From Desulfobacteria bacterium (GTDB taxonomy: Bacteria > Desulfobacterota > Desulfobacteria > Desulfobacterales > C00003060): a DNA stretch of 12,737 nt. A model generated the notes under the pieces. The model saw only the letters and a list, made by a program, of their open reading frames with translations, was not told where the DNA came from and ran no database searches. The number at the start of each line of letters is the position of its first letter. Position 1 is the first letter of the stretch. The stretch spans positions 1 to 12,737 of the forward strand of contig JAQYWL010000499.1 of the NCBI GenBank assembly GCA_030145035.1, given 5' to 3'. This document shows, piece after piece, positions 1-6,731 of this stretch. Made by a program: the position numbers and the translations under genes.

Positions 1-2
1 AG

Positions 3-206
3 GATGTGTTTCTATCTATGCAGAAGGACCCAAAAGATCTGGCAAAAGAGATGCGCCTTGCCGTAGCGGTCAAGTGGTACGAACTTGGCTTGTTAAGCCA
101 AGGGAAGGCCGCTGAAGTTGCGGGGCTGAGCAGGGCAGAATTCATAAATGGATTGAGCCGTTTTGGGGTTTCACCGTTTCAGGAGACAGCGGAGGAAATT
201 CTTTAA
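3..206 (+). CDS. UPF0175 family antitoxin-like protein (5' end outside window)
   Basis: The reading frame is open to the window edge, so the N-terminus is probably missing; the GTG at 6 and ATG at 18 are most likely internal. The visible residues include EMRLAVAVKWYELGLLSQGK followed by AAEVAGLSRAEFINGLSRFG, which match the UPF0175 core (a short helical DNA-binding-like domain of about 80-90 residues) closely. Members of this family are usually encoded just before a DUF3368/PIN-type toxin and are regarded as the antitoxin and autoregulator; exactly such a remnant starts 21 bases downstream. The frame ends cleanly at TAA 204-206, with the usual conserved VSPFQ near the C-terminus, so the antitoxin itself shows no sign of decay. 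Family assignment is by recognition of the motif, and the TA role is inferred from family and neighbour. Confidence 0.8.
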   Translation, partial: DVFLSMQKDPKDLAKEMRLAVAVKWYELGLLSQGKAAEVAGLSRAEFINGLSRFGVSPFQETAEEIL

Positions 207-227
207 AGCCTGGAGGAATAGCCCTTG

Positions 228-430
228 ATGGATAGAATCGTTTGTAATGCGTCGCCACTCATTGTTTTGGCAAAGTCCGATTTGCTTGAGTTGCTGCCAA
301 ATCAATTCTCAGAAATTGTTGTGCCTCAAGGTGTGGTTGAAGAAATTCTTGCAGGGCCTTTCGACGATCCGATGCAGCAGAATGGCTGAAACATGTGCAG
401 ACTCCATTTCTTCTGATACACACCTCTTAA
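228..430 (+). pseudogene. DUF3368/PIN-like toxin remnant, frameshifted and truncated
   Basis: ATG 228 is preceded by GGAGG at 212-216 and starts a protein MDRIVCNASPLIVLAKSDLL..., continuing through VVPQGVVEEILAGPFDDP; this is the N-terminal half of a DUF3368 PIN-like nuclease, the usual partner of UPF0175. The frame then runs into TGA at 387-389. Shifting frame at about 372-374 recovers the expected continuation AAEWLKHVQTPFLLIHTS (374-427) up to TAA 428-430. The shift equals two extra bases or one missing base. The family normally has about 150-160 residues, with a C-terminal half carrying further acidic active-site residues and a GT-G-L segment; I cannot find that half in 431-598. The toxin is therefore both frameshifted and 3'-truncated and is presumably dead. 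It is part of a TA operon with the upstream antitoxin. Confidence 0.75.
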
Positions 431-598
431 TATGCTGAAAATGTGGAGAAAAATTGTTGACTTTATCTGCGATGCTTATTAGGGGTCTCCTGTTATTGCA
501 TTTGAAAGATGAGAAACTTGCAAGTCATTGATATGATTTGTTCTACGAATTCAACAAGACTCCCTCGAGCCGGGGCGATTTAATCATAGGAGCCCTAC

Positions 599-2075
599 AT
601 GCCGGTATTTTTCAAGAAAGGTAATCATGTCTTGATCCAAACGGACTCCGATGAGGATTGGAGAAGTTTCTTTGATTGTTGTGACGGTTACCTGATTCAG
701 CGCGATTTCGACCGGCTTTTTGAATATCTTAAGGATGATGTTAAAACGATTGTCCTTGAAAAAGGATACTATGATGCCGATTACAGAAACACATACTATA
801 ATTTTTTCTCTCACAAATTTGCCGGCTATCCCGACACAACGCTTCGCGCCAACTTTTTTTCCAGAAGAATATCACCTCAAATGCTATTCAAGCTTGATCG
901 GTATCAGGAATACTATATCGGATTCTCTATTATAAGACCGAACCGTGTTGCTTCAATCGGCAGGACTTTGTTAAATCCTGGGAAGTTAACCCAGATCAGT
1001 GGTTACATTTGCATGGCCGAATATCCAGTTCACATATTGGGTGCTGAACTGGTTGCAAAAGGCTTCCCGTACATAAGCCAGGACACTGATGTCACGGTTT
1101 GTGCACATGCTGCATGCTGCATGCTGGATGGTGTTCAGATATTTTAGCCAGCGATATAGGAGATATGCTGAGACATGGCCCTATGAAGTAACACAACTAA
1201 CCCAAGACGTCTCTCAGGGAAGACTGGTCCCCTCCAAAGGACTTACCGCATGGCAGATTACCGAGATGTTCTCCAAGTTCGGATTCTATCCTGAAATCTA
1301 TATGCGGGGTGATCCGCGTCATGGTCCCATATTTGATAGTCTGTTATACCAATATGTTGAGTCAGGTCTCCCTGTGGTTGCGGGGTTAACAGGACATGGA
1401 CACGCCATTACCATTATCGGTCATGTTTCTGATTTTTCTTTGGGATCTCAAGGTGTTACGAGCAATGGATATTTGAAGGCCCTTGTTGCCAATGACGATA
1501 ACCATATGCCCTATCACGCTATCAGAAAGGCCGATCACAGACCGGTTGGTCATTGGTCTGATTTCAAAATGGAAGATATTGACCTTTTCATAGTCCCGCT
1601 CTATGAAAAGATTCACCTATCTGCTGAACATATTATGAAACTTGCCGAAGCTATACTTACCAACGACGACCTGGGTATAGATGCCTGTTCAAACGCACTG
1701 GCTTACAACCAATTGATTACGAGAACTTTTTTGACATCATCCAAATCATACAAAAAATTCAGGAGAAAAGAGACCTTGCCGTTCGGCATCTCTAAGGTGT
1801 ACAGCGAACTTCAAATGCCAAAATTCATCTGGGTATGTGAGATTTCAACACCAGAGTTGTATGTCGATGGTAAGGTAGCGGGTGAATTAATCTTTGATGC
1901 AACAGCAAACCAGTATGACAGGTTTGCATTTTTGGTAATCCACTATCCAGATTTTCTATTGTTGAATGACAGGAGGTACTTGACAGACGACCCTAAACGC
2001 TTTACTGTTCGGAACGTCGAAACAGGGGATGTCGTTCCATATCACTGTTATGTCAGCAACTTATGTGAGGTATAG
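599..2075 (+). pseudogene. C39/papain-fold-like cysteine peptidase gene, split by a 7-bp repeat frameshift
   Basis: ATG 599 has AGGAG at 588-592. The first frame runs to TAG 1145-1147 (182 codons); the continuation lies in another frame and ends at TAG 2073-2075. Removing one of three tandem CATGCTG copies (1106-1126) joins them into one 489-residue protein. Around the joint are QDTDVTVCAHAA (Q161, C168) and, further on, GHGHAITIIGH (H264/H266 after joining) and NDDN (about 296-299). This Gln...Cys...His...Asp order is that of papain-fold peptidases, closest in feel to the C39-like group; the flanking N-terminal region (1-150) and C-terminal region (about 330-489) I do not recognise. There is no signal peptide. 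Internal ATGs such as 1089 lack a ribosome-binding site. The gene is followed after one base by a 57-codon gene. It could be inactive, phase-variable, or contain a sequencing/assembly error; apart from the shift both halves are free of stops and look conserved. Confidence 0.65.
1106..1126 (+). repeat. Three tandem copies of heptamer CATGCTG inside a coding region
   Basis: Copies are at 1106-1112, 1113-1119 and 1120-1126, all identical. They lie two codons after the putative catalytic Cys codon (1100-1102). With two copies the reading frame continues as VCAHAACWMVFRYF; with three it goes out of frame and stops at 1147. Loss of one copy or gain of two would restore the frame. Heptameric coding repeats are a classical substrate for slipped-strand mispairing, though three copies is a short tract. 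Confidence 0.95.
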
Positions 2076-2076
2076 C

Positions 2077-2250
2077 ATGAATTCGCTTAAGAGTCTAAAA
2101 ATGAAAAAAGTTAAAGGTTTTCTGGCTTCTAAGGAAACTATCAAGAAGACTCGAATGACGCTTGAGCAGAAAACGGAGAAAGATTTTCGCGATTTTGCCC
2201 GTTCCAAGCAAAATGTGCGGGAACTGGCACACAAGAAATACCTCGATTGA
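2077..2250 (+). CDS. Small basic hypothetical protein (57 aa)
   Basis: ATG 2077 follows the stop of the peptidase-like gene (TAG 2073-2075) by one base and has TGAGG at 2066-2070 as a plausible ribosome-binding site, so it is likely translated from the same transcript. The product is short, highly charged (many Lys/Arg and Glu/Asp) and predicted helical, with MTLEQKTEKDFRDFARSKQN and AHKKYLD at the end. It has no signal peptide, membrane segment or recognisable domain. An in-frame ATG at 2029 also exists, but it lies inside the upstream gene and would add an unlikely extension. The tight spacing suggests a functional partner of the peptidase-like protein, for example a substrate, chaperone or regulator, but I do not recognise the family and this is inference. 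Confidence 0.5.
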   Translation: MNSLKSLKMKKVKGFLASKETIKKTRMTLEQKTEKDFRDFARSKQNVRELAHKKYLD

Positions 2251-2664
2251 ATTCCCTCAACTGCCTGATAGTTTCTGCCAAATTATGTTCTCTGAAGGCC
2301 CCTTTGGAGGACACTCTATTTTACGCTAATACCGATCATGTCCGTCTCTGGTTTCCCCTTTTTGAAGAATACATTGTTTCATTCGATAAAGTCTGACCTG
2401 TGATGGGACCCAATGGCCCCACTTCTGAGATTGTCCTTTTCAAATCCTTTTTCAGGTTATCCATGGATAGTGACTGTAACGCCTCCAGCCATGTCAGCCA
2501 GCCTTTTTGCGTTTAGAGAAACAGCTACACGTTGTAACGTGCAGCCAATTAATGGTTTTGCATTACCAAATTGAAGAACCGGCTTGATTTGCAATATGGA
2601 GAAAGCGAGCCCTTGACATTGGACAAGGTGCATGTCTGGGTTAAGCAGGCCCATGACGTTAGAG
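2251..2664. other. Intergenic stretch with no recognisable gene
   Basis: No frame here gives a protein I can recognise, on either strand. A minus-strand open frame (2457-2720) ends within this stretch but has no ribosome-binding site, overlaps the downstream repeat and resembles no family I know, so I treat it as chance. The stretch is probably decayed sequence between the peptidase-like operon and the hicAB module. Confidence 0.4.
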
Positions 2665-2845
2665 TGGCGGTGCCTGATATCTCGCCCCGGTCTTGCAAAT
2701 TGTCGCCCTGACAATATCATGGAATCAAGTTACGACAAATTTATGACAAAAACATTTTCAAGAGTCCTGTAAAACCCAAGCAAGGAAGGGACAGACGGTG
2801 GTCGGTCTGTCATTGACAGTGAGGACAAAAAGGCTGTAAAGAAAG
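2665..2845 (+). repeat. Left copy of ~180-bp imperfect direct repeat flanking hicAB
   Basis: This stretch aligns end to end with 3718-3901, with small gaps. Shared blocks include TGGCGGTGC, AATATCATGGAAT, ACGACAAAT and, most conserved, ACAGTGAGGACAAAAAGG followed by TGTAAAGAAAG. It contains a hairpin, GACAGAC (2790-2796) with GTCTGTC (2805-2811), that is lost in the right copy. No protein is encoded. Weak similarity may continue past 2845 (GTTACGCTGTG versus GTTAGGCCTGA). It could be an old duplicated intergenic element or the ends of a former mobile unit. There are no clean terminal repeats. Confidence 0.7.
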
Positions 2846-3117
2846 TGAGTTACGCTGTGTGGACAGATGATGAGGCTTGCGCCATAAAGCGGAGCCACAT
2901 CCTGGGCGAGAACAACTCCTGCCGGTATCTGATAATCGAGACTTCCCCCGGTGCCAGCACCTGCAACCCGACGAAATGATCATCGGGCTCATGATCTGGT
3001 CCTGGCAAAGCCTCCCAAAACAATATTCCCCAAAGTTCCGTAAAACCTAACAAATGCCATAAGATGATTGTCATATTCGCCCTTGACTCTGGTGGCGTTT
3101 TGTGACACCATTATTTT
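2846..3117. other. Intergenic stretch upstream of hicA, nothing recognised
   Basis: Several open frames exist on the minus strand (within 2810-3074), but none has a family signature or convincing start. The promoter of hicA should lie here; I see no strong -35/-10 pair I would defend. Confidence 0.35.
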
Positions 3118-3372
3118 GTGAATAGGAAAAATAAAAAAACTCTCGAAGCGATTTTTGAGGATCCGGTCCGATCCGATGTCGTCTGGAAGGACATAGAATC
3201 ATTATTTACAGCTCTTGGTGGTGAGGTTACCCAAGGAAGTGGTTCTCGTGTCAGGGTAGCCCTCAAGAATGTCAGGGCCGTCTTTCACAGGCCCCATCCG
3301 AAGAAAGAAACAGACAAGGGCGCAGTGAAATCTGTGCGAAGGTTTCTGTCAGAATGTGGAGTACAGCCATGA
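3118..3372 (+). CDS. hicA: HicA-family toxin (mRNA interferase)
   Basis: HicA toxins bind and cut mRNA and are held inactive by HicB. The 84-residue product has the full family pattern of the longer HicA subgroup: KTLEAIFEDPVRSDVVWKDI, then LGGEVTQGSGSRVRVAL and VRAVFHRPHPKKETDKGAVK, followed by SVRRFLSECGV. The dsRBD-like fold uses the GSGSRV strand and the conserved FHRPHP segment. Length is normal and there are no internal stops, so it looks functional. GTG 3118 is the first usable start, since an in-frame stop lies at 3103-3105. The ribosome-binding site is weak, which is common for toxins that must be made at low level. The stop overlaps the hicB start in an ATGA at 3369-3372, implying translational coupling. 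Confidence 0.9.
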   Translation: MNRKNKKTLEAIFEDPVRSDVVWKDIESLFTALGGEVTQGSGSRVRVALKNVRAVFHRPHPKKETDKGAVKSVRRFLSECGVQP

Positions 3373-3701
3373 TGGAATACAAAGGATATGTGGGAAAAGT
3401 TGAGTTCGACGACGAGGCGGGCATTTTTCACGGTGAGGTCATTAACACCAGGGATGTTATCACGTTTCAGGGCCGTACCGTAAAAGAGATTCGCAAAGCC
3501 TTTAAGGATTCAATCCAAGATTACCTGGAATTTTGCGCGAAACGGGGCGAAAAGCCGGATAAGCCTTTTTCGGGAAAGTTCACCGTACGCATGAATCCGC
3601 AACTCCATCGAAAGATTTACATACAGGCTCACATGCGAAACAAAAGTCTTAACGCCTGGGTTTCTGAAACGCTTGAGTCCGCCGTAAATAGCACGCCTTG
3701 A
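3369..3701 (+). CDS. hicB: HicB-family antitoxin
   Basis: The 110-residue product neutralises HicA and usually represses its own promoter. Residues 1-60 (MMEYKGYVGKVEFDDEAGIF, then HGEVINTRDVITFQG) are the typical HicB partial RNase-H-like fold with GxxxF/DAGIFHGEV strands. The C-terminal part, GKFTVRMNPQLHRKIYIQAH followed by NKSLNAWVSETLESAV, is a ribbon-helix-helix DNA-binding domain. ATG 3369 overlaps the hicA stop (ATGA), and GTGGAG at 3355-3360 gives a ribosome-binding site; ATG 3372 is a possible alternative one codon later. The protein is full length and undamaged. Together with hicA this is the only toxin-antitoxin pair in the window that appears intact. Confidence 0.9.
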   Translation: MMEYKGYVGKVEFDDEAGIFHGEVINTRDVITFQGRTVKEIRKAFKDSIQDYLEFCAKRGEKPDKPFSGKFTVRMNPQLHRKIYIQAHMRNKSLNAWVSETLESAVNSTP

Positions 3702-3717
3702 ATTCACTTGCTACATA

Positions 3718-3901
3718 TGGCGGTGCAGTTGCCTGACAACTCCCCGTCCGGCAAGTTGTCGCACTGAGAATATCATGGAATGAATTCACGACAAATGCAT
3801 GGCAAGAGTATTCTCAAAACCCCTGTAGAACATAACCCGGGGAAGGGCGGAGGGTGGTGGTGCTGTCATTTACAGTGAGGACAAAAAGGTTGTAAAGAAA
3901 G
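3718..3901 (+). repeat. Right copy of ~180-bp imperfect direct repeat flanking hicAB
   Basis: This begins 17 bases after hicB and is in the same orientation as the copy at 2665-2845. It carries its own inverted repeat near the left end, GACAACT (3735-3741) with AGTTGTC (3754-3760), corresponding to a degenerate region in the left copy. The final conserved block ends at 3901, shortly before the hairpin at 3926. No coding potential. Confidence 0.7.
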
Positions 3902-3925
3902 GCGGTTAGGCCTGAGAGACTGGAT

Positions 3926-3991
3926 GGACGGTCATGACATTATAACTTCTTGATTATTTGCGTAGGGAAAGTTATATTTTTATGACCGTCC
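3926..3991. repeat. REP/MITE-like imperfect palindrome, 23-bp arms
   Basis: The arm at 3926-3948 (GGACGGTCAT, five bases, TATAACTT) pairs with 3969-3991 in 20 of 23 positions around a 20-base loop. A CCCCC-TTTTT run (3990-3999) follows. The pattern resembles the GGGGACGGTCATAAAA-type palindromes I associate with REP-associated (Y1/IS200-like) transposases; that association is from memory. It sits directly against the truncated gene at 4010 and may mark an insertion or deletion endpoint. It could also act as a terminator for transcripts leaving hicAB, given the GC stem base and T run. Confidence 0.6.
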
Positions 3992-4009
3992 CCCTTTTTC
4001 GCTCTCGAC

Positions 4010-4330
4010 ATGATCGCGTGCTGCCGGGAAGCCGGCCTTCCTGAGCCCGATTTCGAGCAACGGGCCGGACAGTGGGTGGTGACCATATGGCGGGACTGGC
4101 TGACGGAGGAGGTCTTGACAGAATTTGACCTGAACGACCGACGGTTGGCGGTTGTAACTCATGTTAAAAGAACTGGTAAAATTACTAATTCCGAGTACCA
4201 GCAACTCATGAGTGTTGCCAAGCGTACCGCGCACCGAGACCTTTCCGATCTTGTGGAAAAGGGGCTCTTCATTAAGGTTGGCACGCGTGGAAAAGGTACT
4301 TTCTATAAGTTAAAGCGTAATGGGCCGTAA
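4010..4330 (+). pseudogene. C-terminal fragment of AAA_4/COG2865-type ATP-binding regulator
   Basis: The frame encodes MIACCREAGLPEPDFEQRAG, QWVVTIWRDWLTEEVL and then a winged-helix-like end (LAVVTHVKRTGKITNSEYQQ, VAKRTAHRDLSDLVEKGLF, VGTRGKGTFYKL). This matches the last quarter of the 'AlbA_2/AAA_4 ATP-binding, RecG-like transcriptional regulator' group (normally about 400-500 residues). Family members have an equivalent of RMIEACREAGLPEPEF in the middle of the protein, so the ATG at 4010 is internal and the N-terminal AlbA_2 domain is absent. The break coincides with the palindrome ending at 3991. Frame remains open through the palindrome, so there is no obvious ribosome-binding site or new start. 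A truncated, probably unexpressed gene; expression of a stand-alone winged-helix protein cannot be excluded. Confidence 0.75.
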
Positions 4331-4393
4331 AAGGGCCAATTGGGCCTAAAAGAAATGACAAATCAATTGGGCCATATATGGGCCAATTGGGCC
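4321..4393. repeat. Cluster of CAATTGGGCC-type short repeats
   Basis: GGGCCAATTGGGCC occurs at 4333-4346 and 4380-4393, and CAATTGGGCC also at 4364-4373, with further TGGGCC at 4321. In relatives of the truncated regulator, low-complexity N-G-P/K-G-x codon repeats at the C-terminus are familiar to me, so this probably derives from the degenerating 3' end of that gene. A stop codon (4328-4330) now precedes most of it. Confidence 0.6.
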
Positions 4394-4598
4394 ATGAAGC
4401 AACTCGCAAGGAACTCGTTCTGCACCAGGAAGCCCCATAACGAAAGGGGACACTATGGGGACAATGATGGCATTTTTCAAACGCGCCAGAAATGCGCCAA
4501 ATACGCCACGAGAAACAGAAGGGTACCAGGTCTCAGCATTGGAGACTTGTGTTGAAAGTTGAGACCCCATGATCTTCCAGTCCAGCATAGAACCCCAC

Positions 4599-4647
4599 GT
4601 CCTTTGGGCGTGCTCAGATTCAAATGGCTCTGCCTGGCCCAAAGGAC
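4599..4647. repeat. Perfect 11-bp inverted repeat with 27-base loop
   Basis: GTCCTTTGGGC (4599-4609) is matched exactly by GCCCAAAGGAC (4637-4647). Followed by T-rich sequence TATGTTTTTAATG. It may be a weak terminator, an operator pair or the ends of a tiny element; nothing else decides between them. Confidence 0.5.
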
Positions 4648-4851
4648 TATGTTTTTAATGTTTGAATAAAAAGGGGTTTTATTGTCAGGATCGGCACCCG
4701 TACCTCCACCCCCTTCGAAATACAGCATCTTTGCTTCGAAAATACATGGTTTTGCCCATTTATTTCTTACGCGATTTTCAAATAATAAATAAACACGCTT
4801 GAGCCTCAGTCCAAACCCTCAAAATCTGCGGGCATAACTCCCGGGAGTGAG

Positions 4852-4880
4852 TTGTCTGTGTGGAGGGGAATCTGTATTAA
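4852..4880 (+). promoter_or_regulatory. Candidate sigma70-type promoter for the OmpA-family lipoprotein
   Basis: TTGTCT (4852-4857) and TATTAA (4875-4880) are separated by 17 bases and lie 56 bases before the start codon. Each box matches 4 of 6 consensus positions. Placement is sensible for a monocistronic gene, but such matches are frequent by chance. Confidence 0.3.
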
Positions 4881-4935
4881 CCGTAAACATTACTGAGCAT
4901 AGAACTACAAACTAATTTTTGAAGGAGGAAAAACC

Positions 4936-6396
4936 ATGAAAAACATTGTGATTACTTTTGCTTGCATCCTTTTTCTCTCTGGTGGCTGTGCTACCATGAG
5001 GCCGGCGACCGACTCCGAGATCTTTAGAGATCACGAATCTATTGCCACCCTTGACAAACAGTTGACCGCAGCCCAGGGAAGCGAAATCGATGTCCTGGCC
5101 CCAGCCGGGTTCGCCCGCGCGAAAAAATTGTTTGACGAATCCCTTGGGCTGGCTCGTAAAGGTAAAGGGAGTGAAGCCAAGCGTGCCTCCAATGAGGGCC
5201 TTAATGTACTTTCGAATGCGGAGAAAGAAGCCGAGCAAGTGCGAGATGTCATGTGGGAGGTGCTTGAGTATCGAGCACGGGCTCGAAAAGCGGGTGCACC
5301 GGGACTATTCAAAGAAGAGTTCAAGAATGTAGAAGGTAGGTTGCGCGACGCTACCCGTCTGGTTGAGCGGGACGAAGTTAACGCTGCAAAAAATCGCCGC
5401 CCTGACCTTCTGAAATCTTACAGTAACCTCGAAATCAAGACGCTGAAGGAGGGGACAATAGCCGTAGCAAAAGCATCCTTTGAACGAGCCAAGGCGCAGA
5501 AGTCTGACGATCATGCACCGAAAACGTTTAGGCGAGCCGAAAAAGAACTAAACCTGGCATTATCGACCCTGGAGGAAGATCCGAATCAAGTGGAAAAAGC
5601 TAACCGGCATGCTGAACTTGCAGACAAGTTGTCTCGAGAAGCAGAGCAGATCTCAGAGTTGGCTAGAATTTTTGACCGAAGGGAATATTCTTATGAAGAT
5701 ATTGTTCTTTGGCATCACGAACAATTGGCAGAAATTAACAAGCCCCTCGGGGGCTCTCTCAATTTCCGACAGCCTCACCGCATGGTGGTTAGCTCCATAA
5801 AGGGAAAAATATCCTCCCTGCGACAAGCCCAGAAGGACGACTTGGGGATTGTCGAAAAGCAGCAAAATCGTATTAGGGAACTCGATGCCCAACTCGACGA
5901 TGTGCGGAAGCAGTATGAAGGCCGGCTCTCAACCCAGGCAAAGAAGCAGGCAGAAAAAGAGCACCTGGAGCAAGAGGCCCGTCAGCGATTTGAATATGTA
6001 CAGTCTTTATTTACCCCGGAAGAAGCGGAGGTCTTTCGGAAGGGCAACAATGTTCTTATCTCTGCAGCCGGATTCTTTTTTCCTGTTGGCGGCACCATCA
6101 TACTTCCCCAAAATTTCGGTCTCCTTAACAAAATCGTAAACTCAATCCACCAATTTCCCAACTCTCGGGTAGAGGTTTCAGGACATACGGACTCCATCGG
6201 CTCAACAGAACTAAATTTGAGGATTTCCAGGGAGCGGGCCGATAACGTTGCGAAGTTCCTCAAAGAAGTTGGAAATATTGATCCAAGTCGGATATCGGCT
6301 GAGGGATATGGAGAATCAAAGCCTGTGGCCACCAACGAGACAGAAGATGGCCGGACCAGAAATCGCCGCATTGACGTGTTGCTGATTAATCGGTAG
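4936..6396 (+). CDS. OmpA-family lipoprotein with helical body (peptidoglycan-binding)
   Basis: ATG 4936 has GGAGG (4924-4928) upstream. Residues 1-18 (MKNIVITFACILFLSGGC) form a lipoprotein signal peptide with a somewhat relaxed lipobox ending in Cys18, so the mature protein should be lipid-anchored in the outer membrane facing the periplasm. Residues 25-340 are rich in Ala, Glu, Lys and Arg and almost entirely helical, with repeated A-P-x-x-F-x-x-A-K/E-x-x-L motifs (DLAPAGFARAKKLF-like at about 55; HAPKTFRRAEKELNLAL about 195) as in DUF4398-type proteins, and a coiled coil at about 290-350. The C-terminal part (about 370-486) is an OmpA domain: SGHTDSIGSTELNLRISRER from residue 415, SAEGYGESKPVATN, and the NRRIDVLL end, which binds diaminopimelate in peptidoglycan. 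It likely tethers outer membrane to cell wall. It stands alone, with repeats on both sides. No specific symbol is justified. Confidence 0.88.
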   Translation: MKNIVITFACILFLSGGCATMRPATDSEIFRDHESIATLDKQLTAAQGSEIDVLAPAGFARAKKLFDESLGLARKGKGSEAKRASNEGLNVLSNAEKEAEQVRDVMWEVLEYRARARKAGAPGLFKEEFKNVEGRLRDATRLVERDEVNAAKNRRPDLLKSYSNLEIKTLKEGTIAVAKASFERAKAQKSDDHAPKTFRRAEKELNLALSTLEEDPNQVEKANRHAELADKLSREAEQISELARIFDRREYSYEDIVLWHHEQLAEINKPLGGSLNFRQPHRMVVSSIKGKISSLRQAQKDDLGIVEKQQNRIRELDAQLDDVRKQYEGRLSTQAKKQAEKEHLEQEARQRFEYVQSLFTPEEAEVFRKGNNVLISAAGFFFPVGGTIILPQNFGLLNKIVNSIHQFPNSRVEVSGHTDSIGSTELNLRISRERADNVAKFLKEVGNIDPSRISAEGYGESKPVATNETEDGRTRNRRIDVLLINR

Positions 6397-6535
6397 CGGA
6401 AATGAAATTTCGAACATTTAACAGAATGTCTCCCGGGATCCAGCCCGTCTCCGACCAGCAGAGGAAATGGCTTATATTGCACGAACCCGCATTTCCCGAT
6501 GTTATTATTAACCCGGCGATTTAATAGACCAACTT

Positions 6536-6603
6536 CGTCATGCCGGACTTGATCCGGCATCCAGTGTTTATCTGGATTCCCCGGTCAAGCCGGGGAATGA
6601 CAA
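6536..6603. repeat. REP-like intergenic double hairpin
   Basis: It begins CGTCATGCCGG and contains TGCCGGA-cttga-TCCGGCA (6541-6559) and the perfect stem ATTCCCCGG-tcaag-CCGGGGAAT (6576-6598), ending AATGACAA. This is the widespread 'CGTCATGCCGGACTTGATCC'-type dispersed repeat seen in many proteobacterial genomes. It could also attenuate transcription after the OmpA-family gene. Confidence 0.8.
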
Positions 6604-6731
6604 TTCTAGGGTGTTTAATTGCCGAAGTAATAAGAGTCGTGACCTCGCTCACACAGGAGACGCGGCAAGCCCGGGTGACTATACCCTATTTATTTGTATT
6701 GTCCAATTTGGCATATACGAAAAATTAGGAA

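Larger units (their letters stand above)
4394..4935. other. Long intergenic region before the OmpA-family gene
   Basis: I find no convincing gene. Up to about 4560 it looks like decayed coding sequence; a 32-codon frame at about 4463-4558 encodes KRARNAPNTPRE, reminiscent of low-complexity tails of the regulator upstream. The rest holds the perfect inverted repeat 4599-4647, an AT-rich palindrome (AATAAAA 4655-4661 with TTTTATT 4667-4673), an A/T-rich stretch around 4735-4800 and the candidate promoter for the next gene. Confidence 0.4.

Noticed and set aside
1089..1147. Independent start of the second peptidase half at ATG 1089
   Set aside because: No ribosome-binding site, and the first residues are out-of-frame translation of the catalytic region; the repeat-induced frameshift explains the layout better.
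2457..2720. Minus-strand 87-codon open frame
   Set aside because: No recognisable family, no ribosome-binding site, and it overlaps the noncoding direct repeat.
3732..3912. Possible integron attC site downstream of hicB (GTTAGGC near 3905, inverted repeat GACAACT/AGTTGTC)
   Set aside because: GTTAGGC fits the R' core, but no proper RYYYAAC partner is found at a normal distance; the spacing is about 180 bases and the other direct-repeat copy does not keep the motif.
4346..4728. Overlapping minus-strand frames in the region before the OmpA-family gene
   Set aside because: No start signals and no family resemblance; the two frames overlap each other in a repeat-rich, decayed stretch.
5982..6560. 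Minus-strand 192-codon open frame opposite the OmpA domain
   Set aside because: Antisense to a well-supported gene and reads from a REP-like repeat; no family signature.
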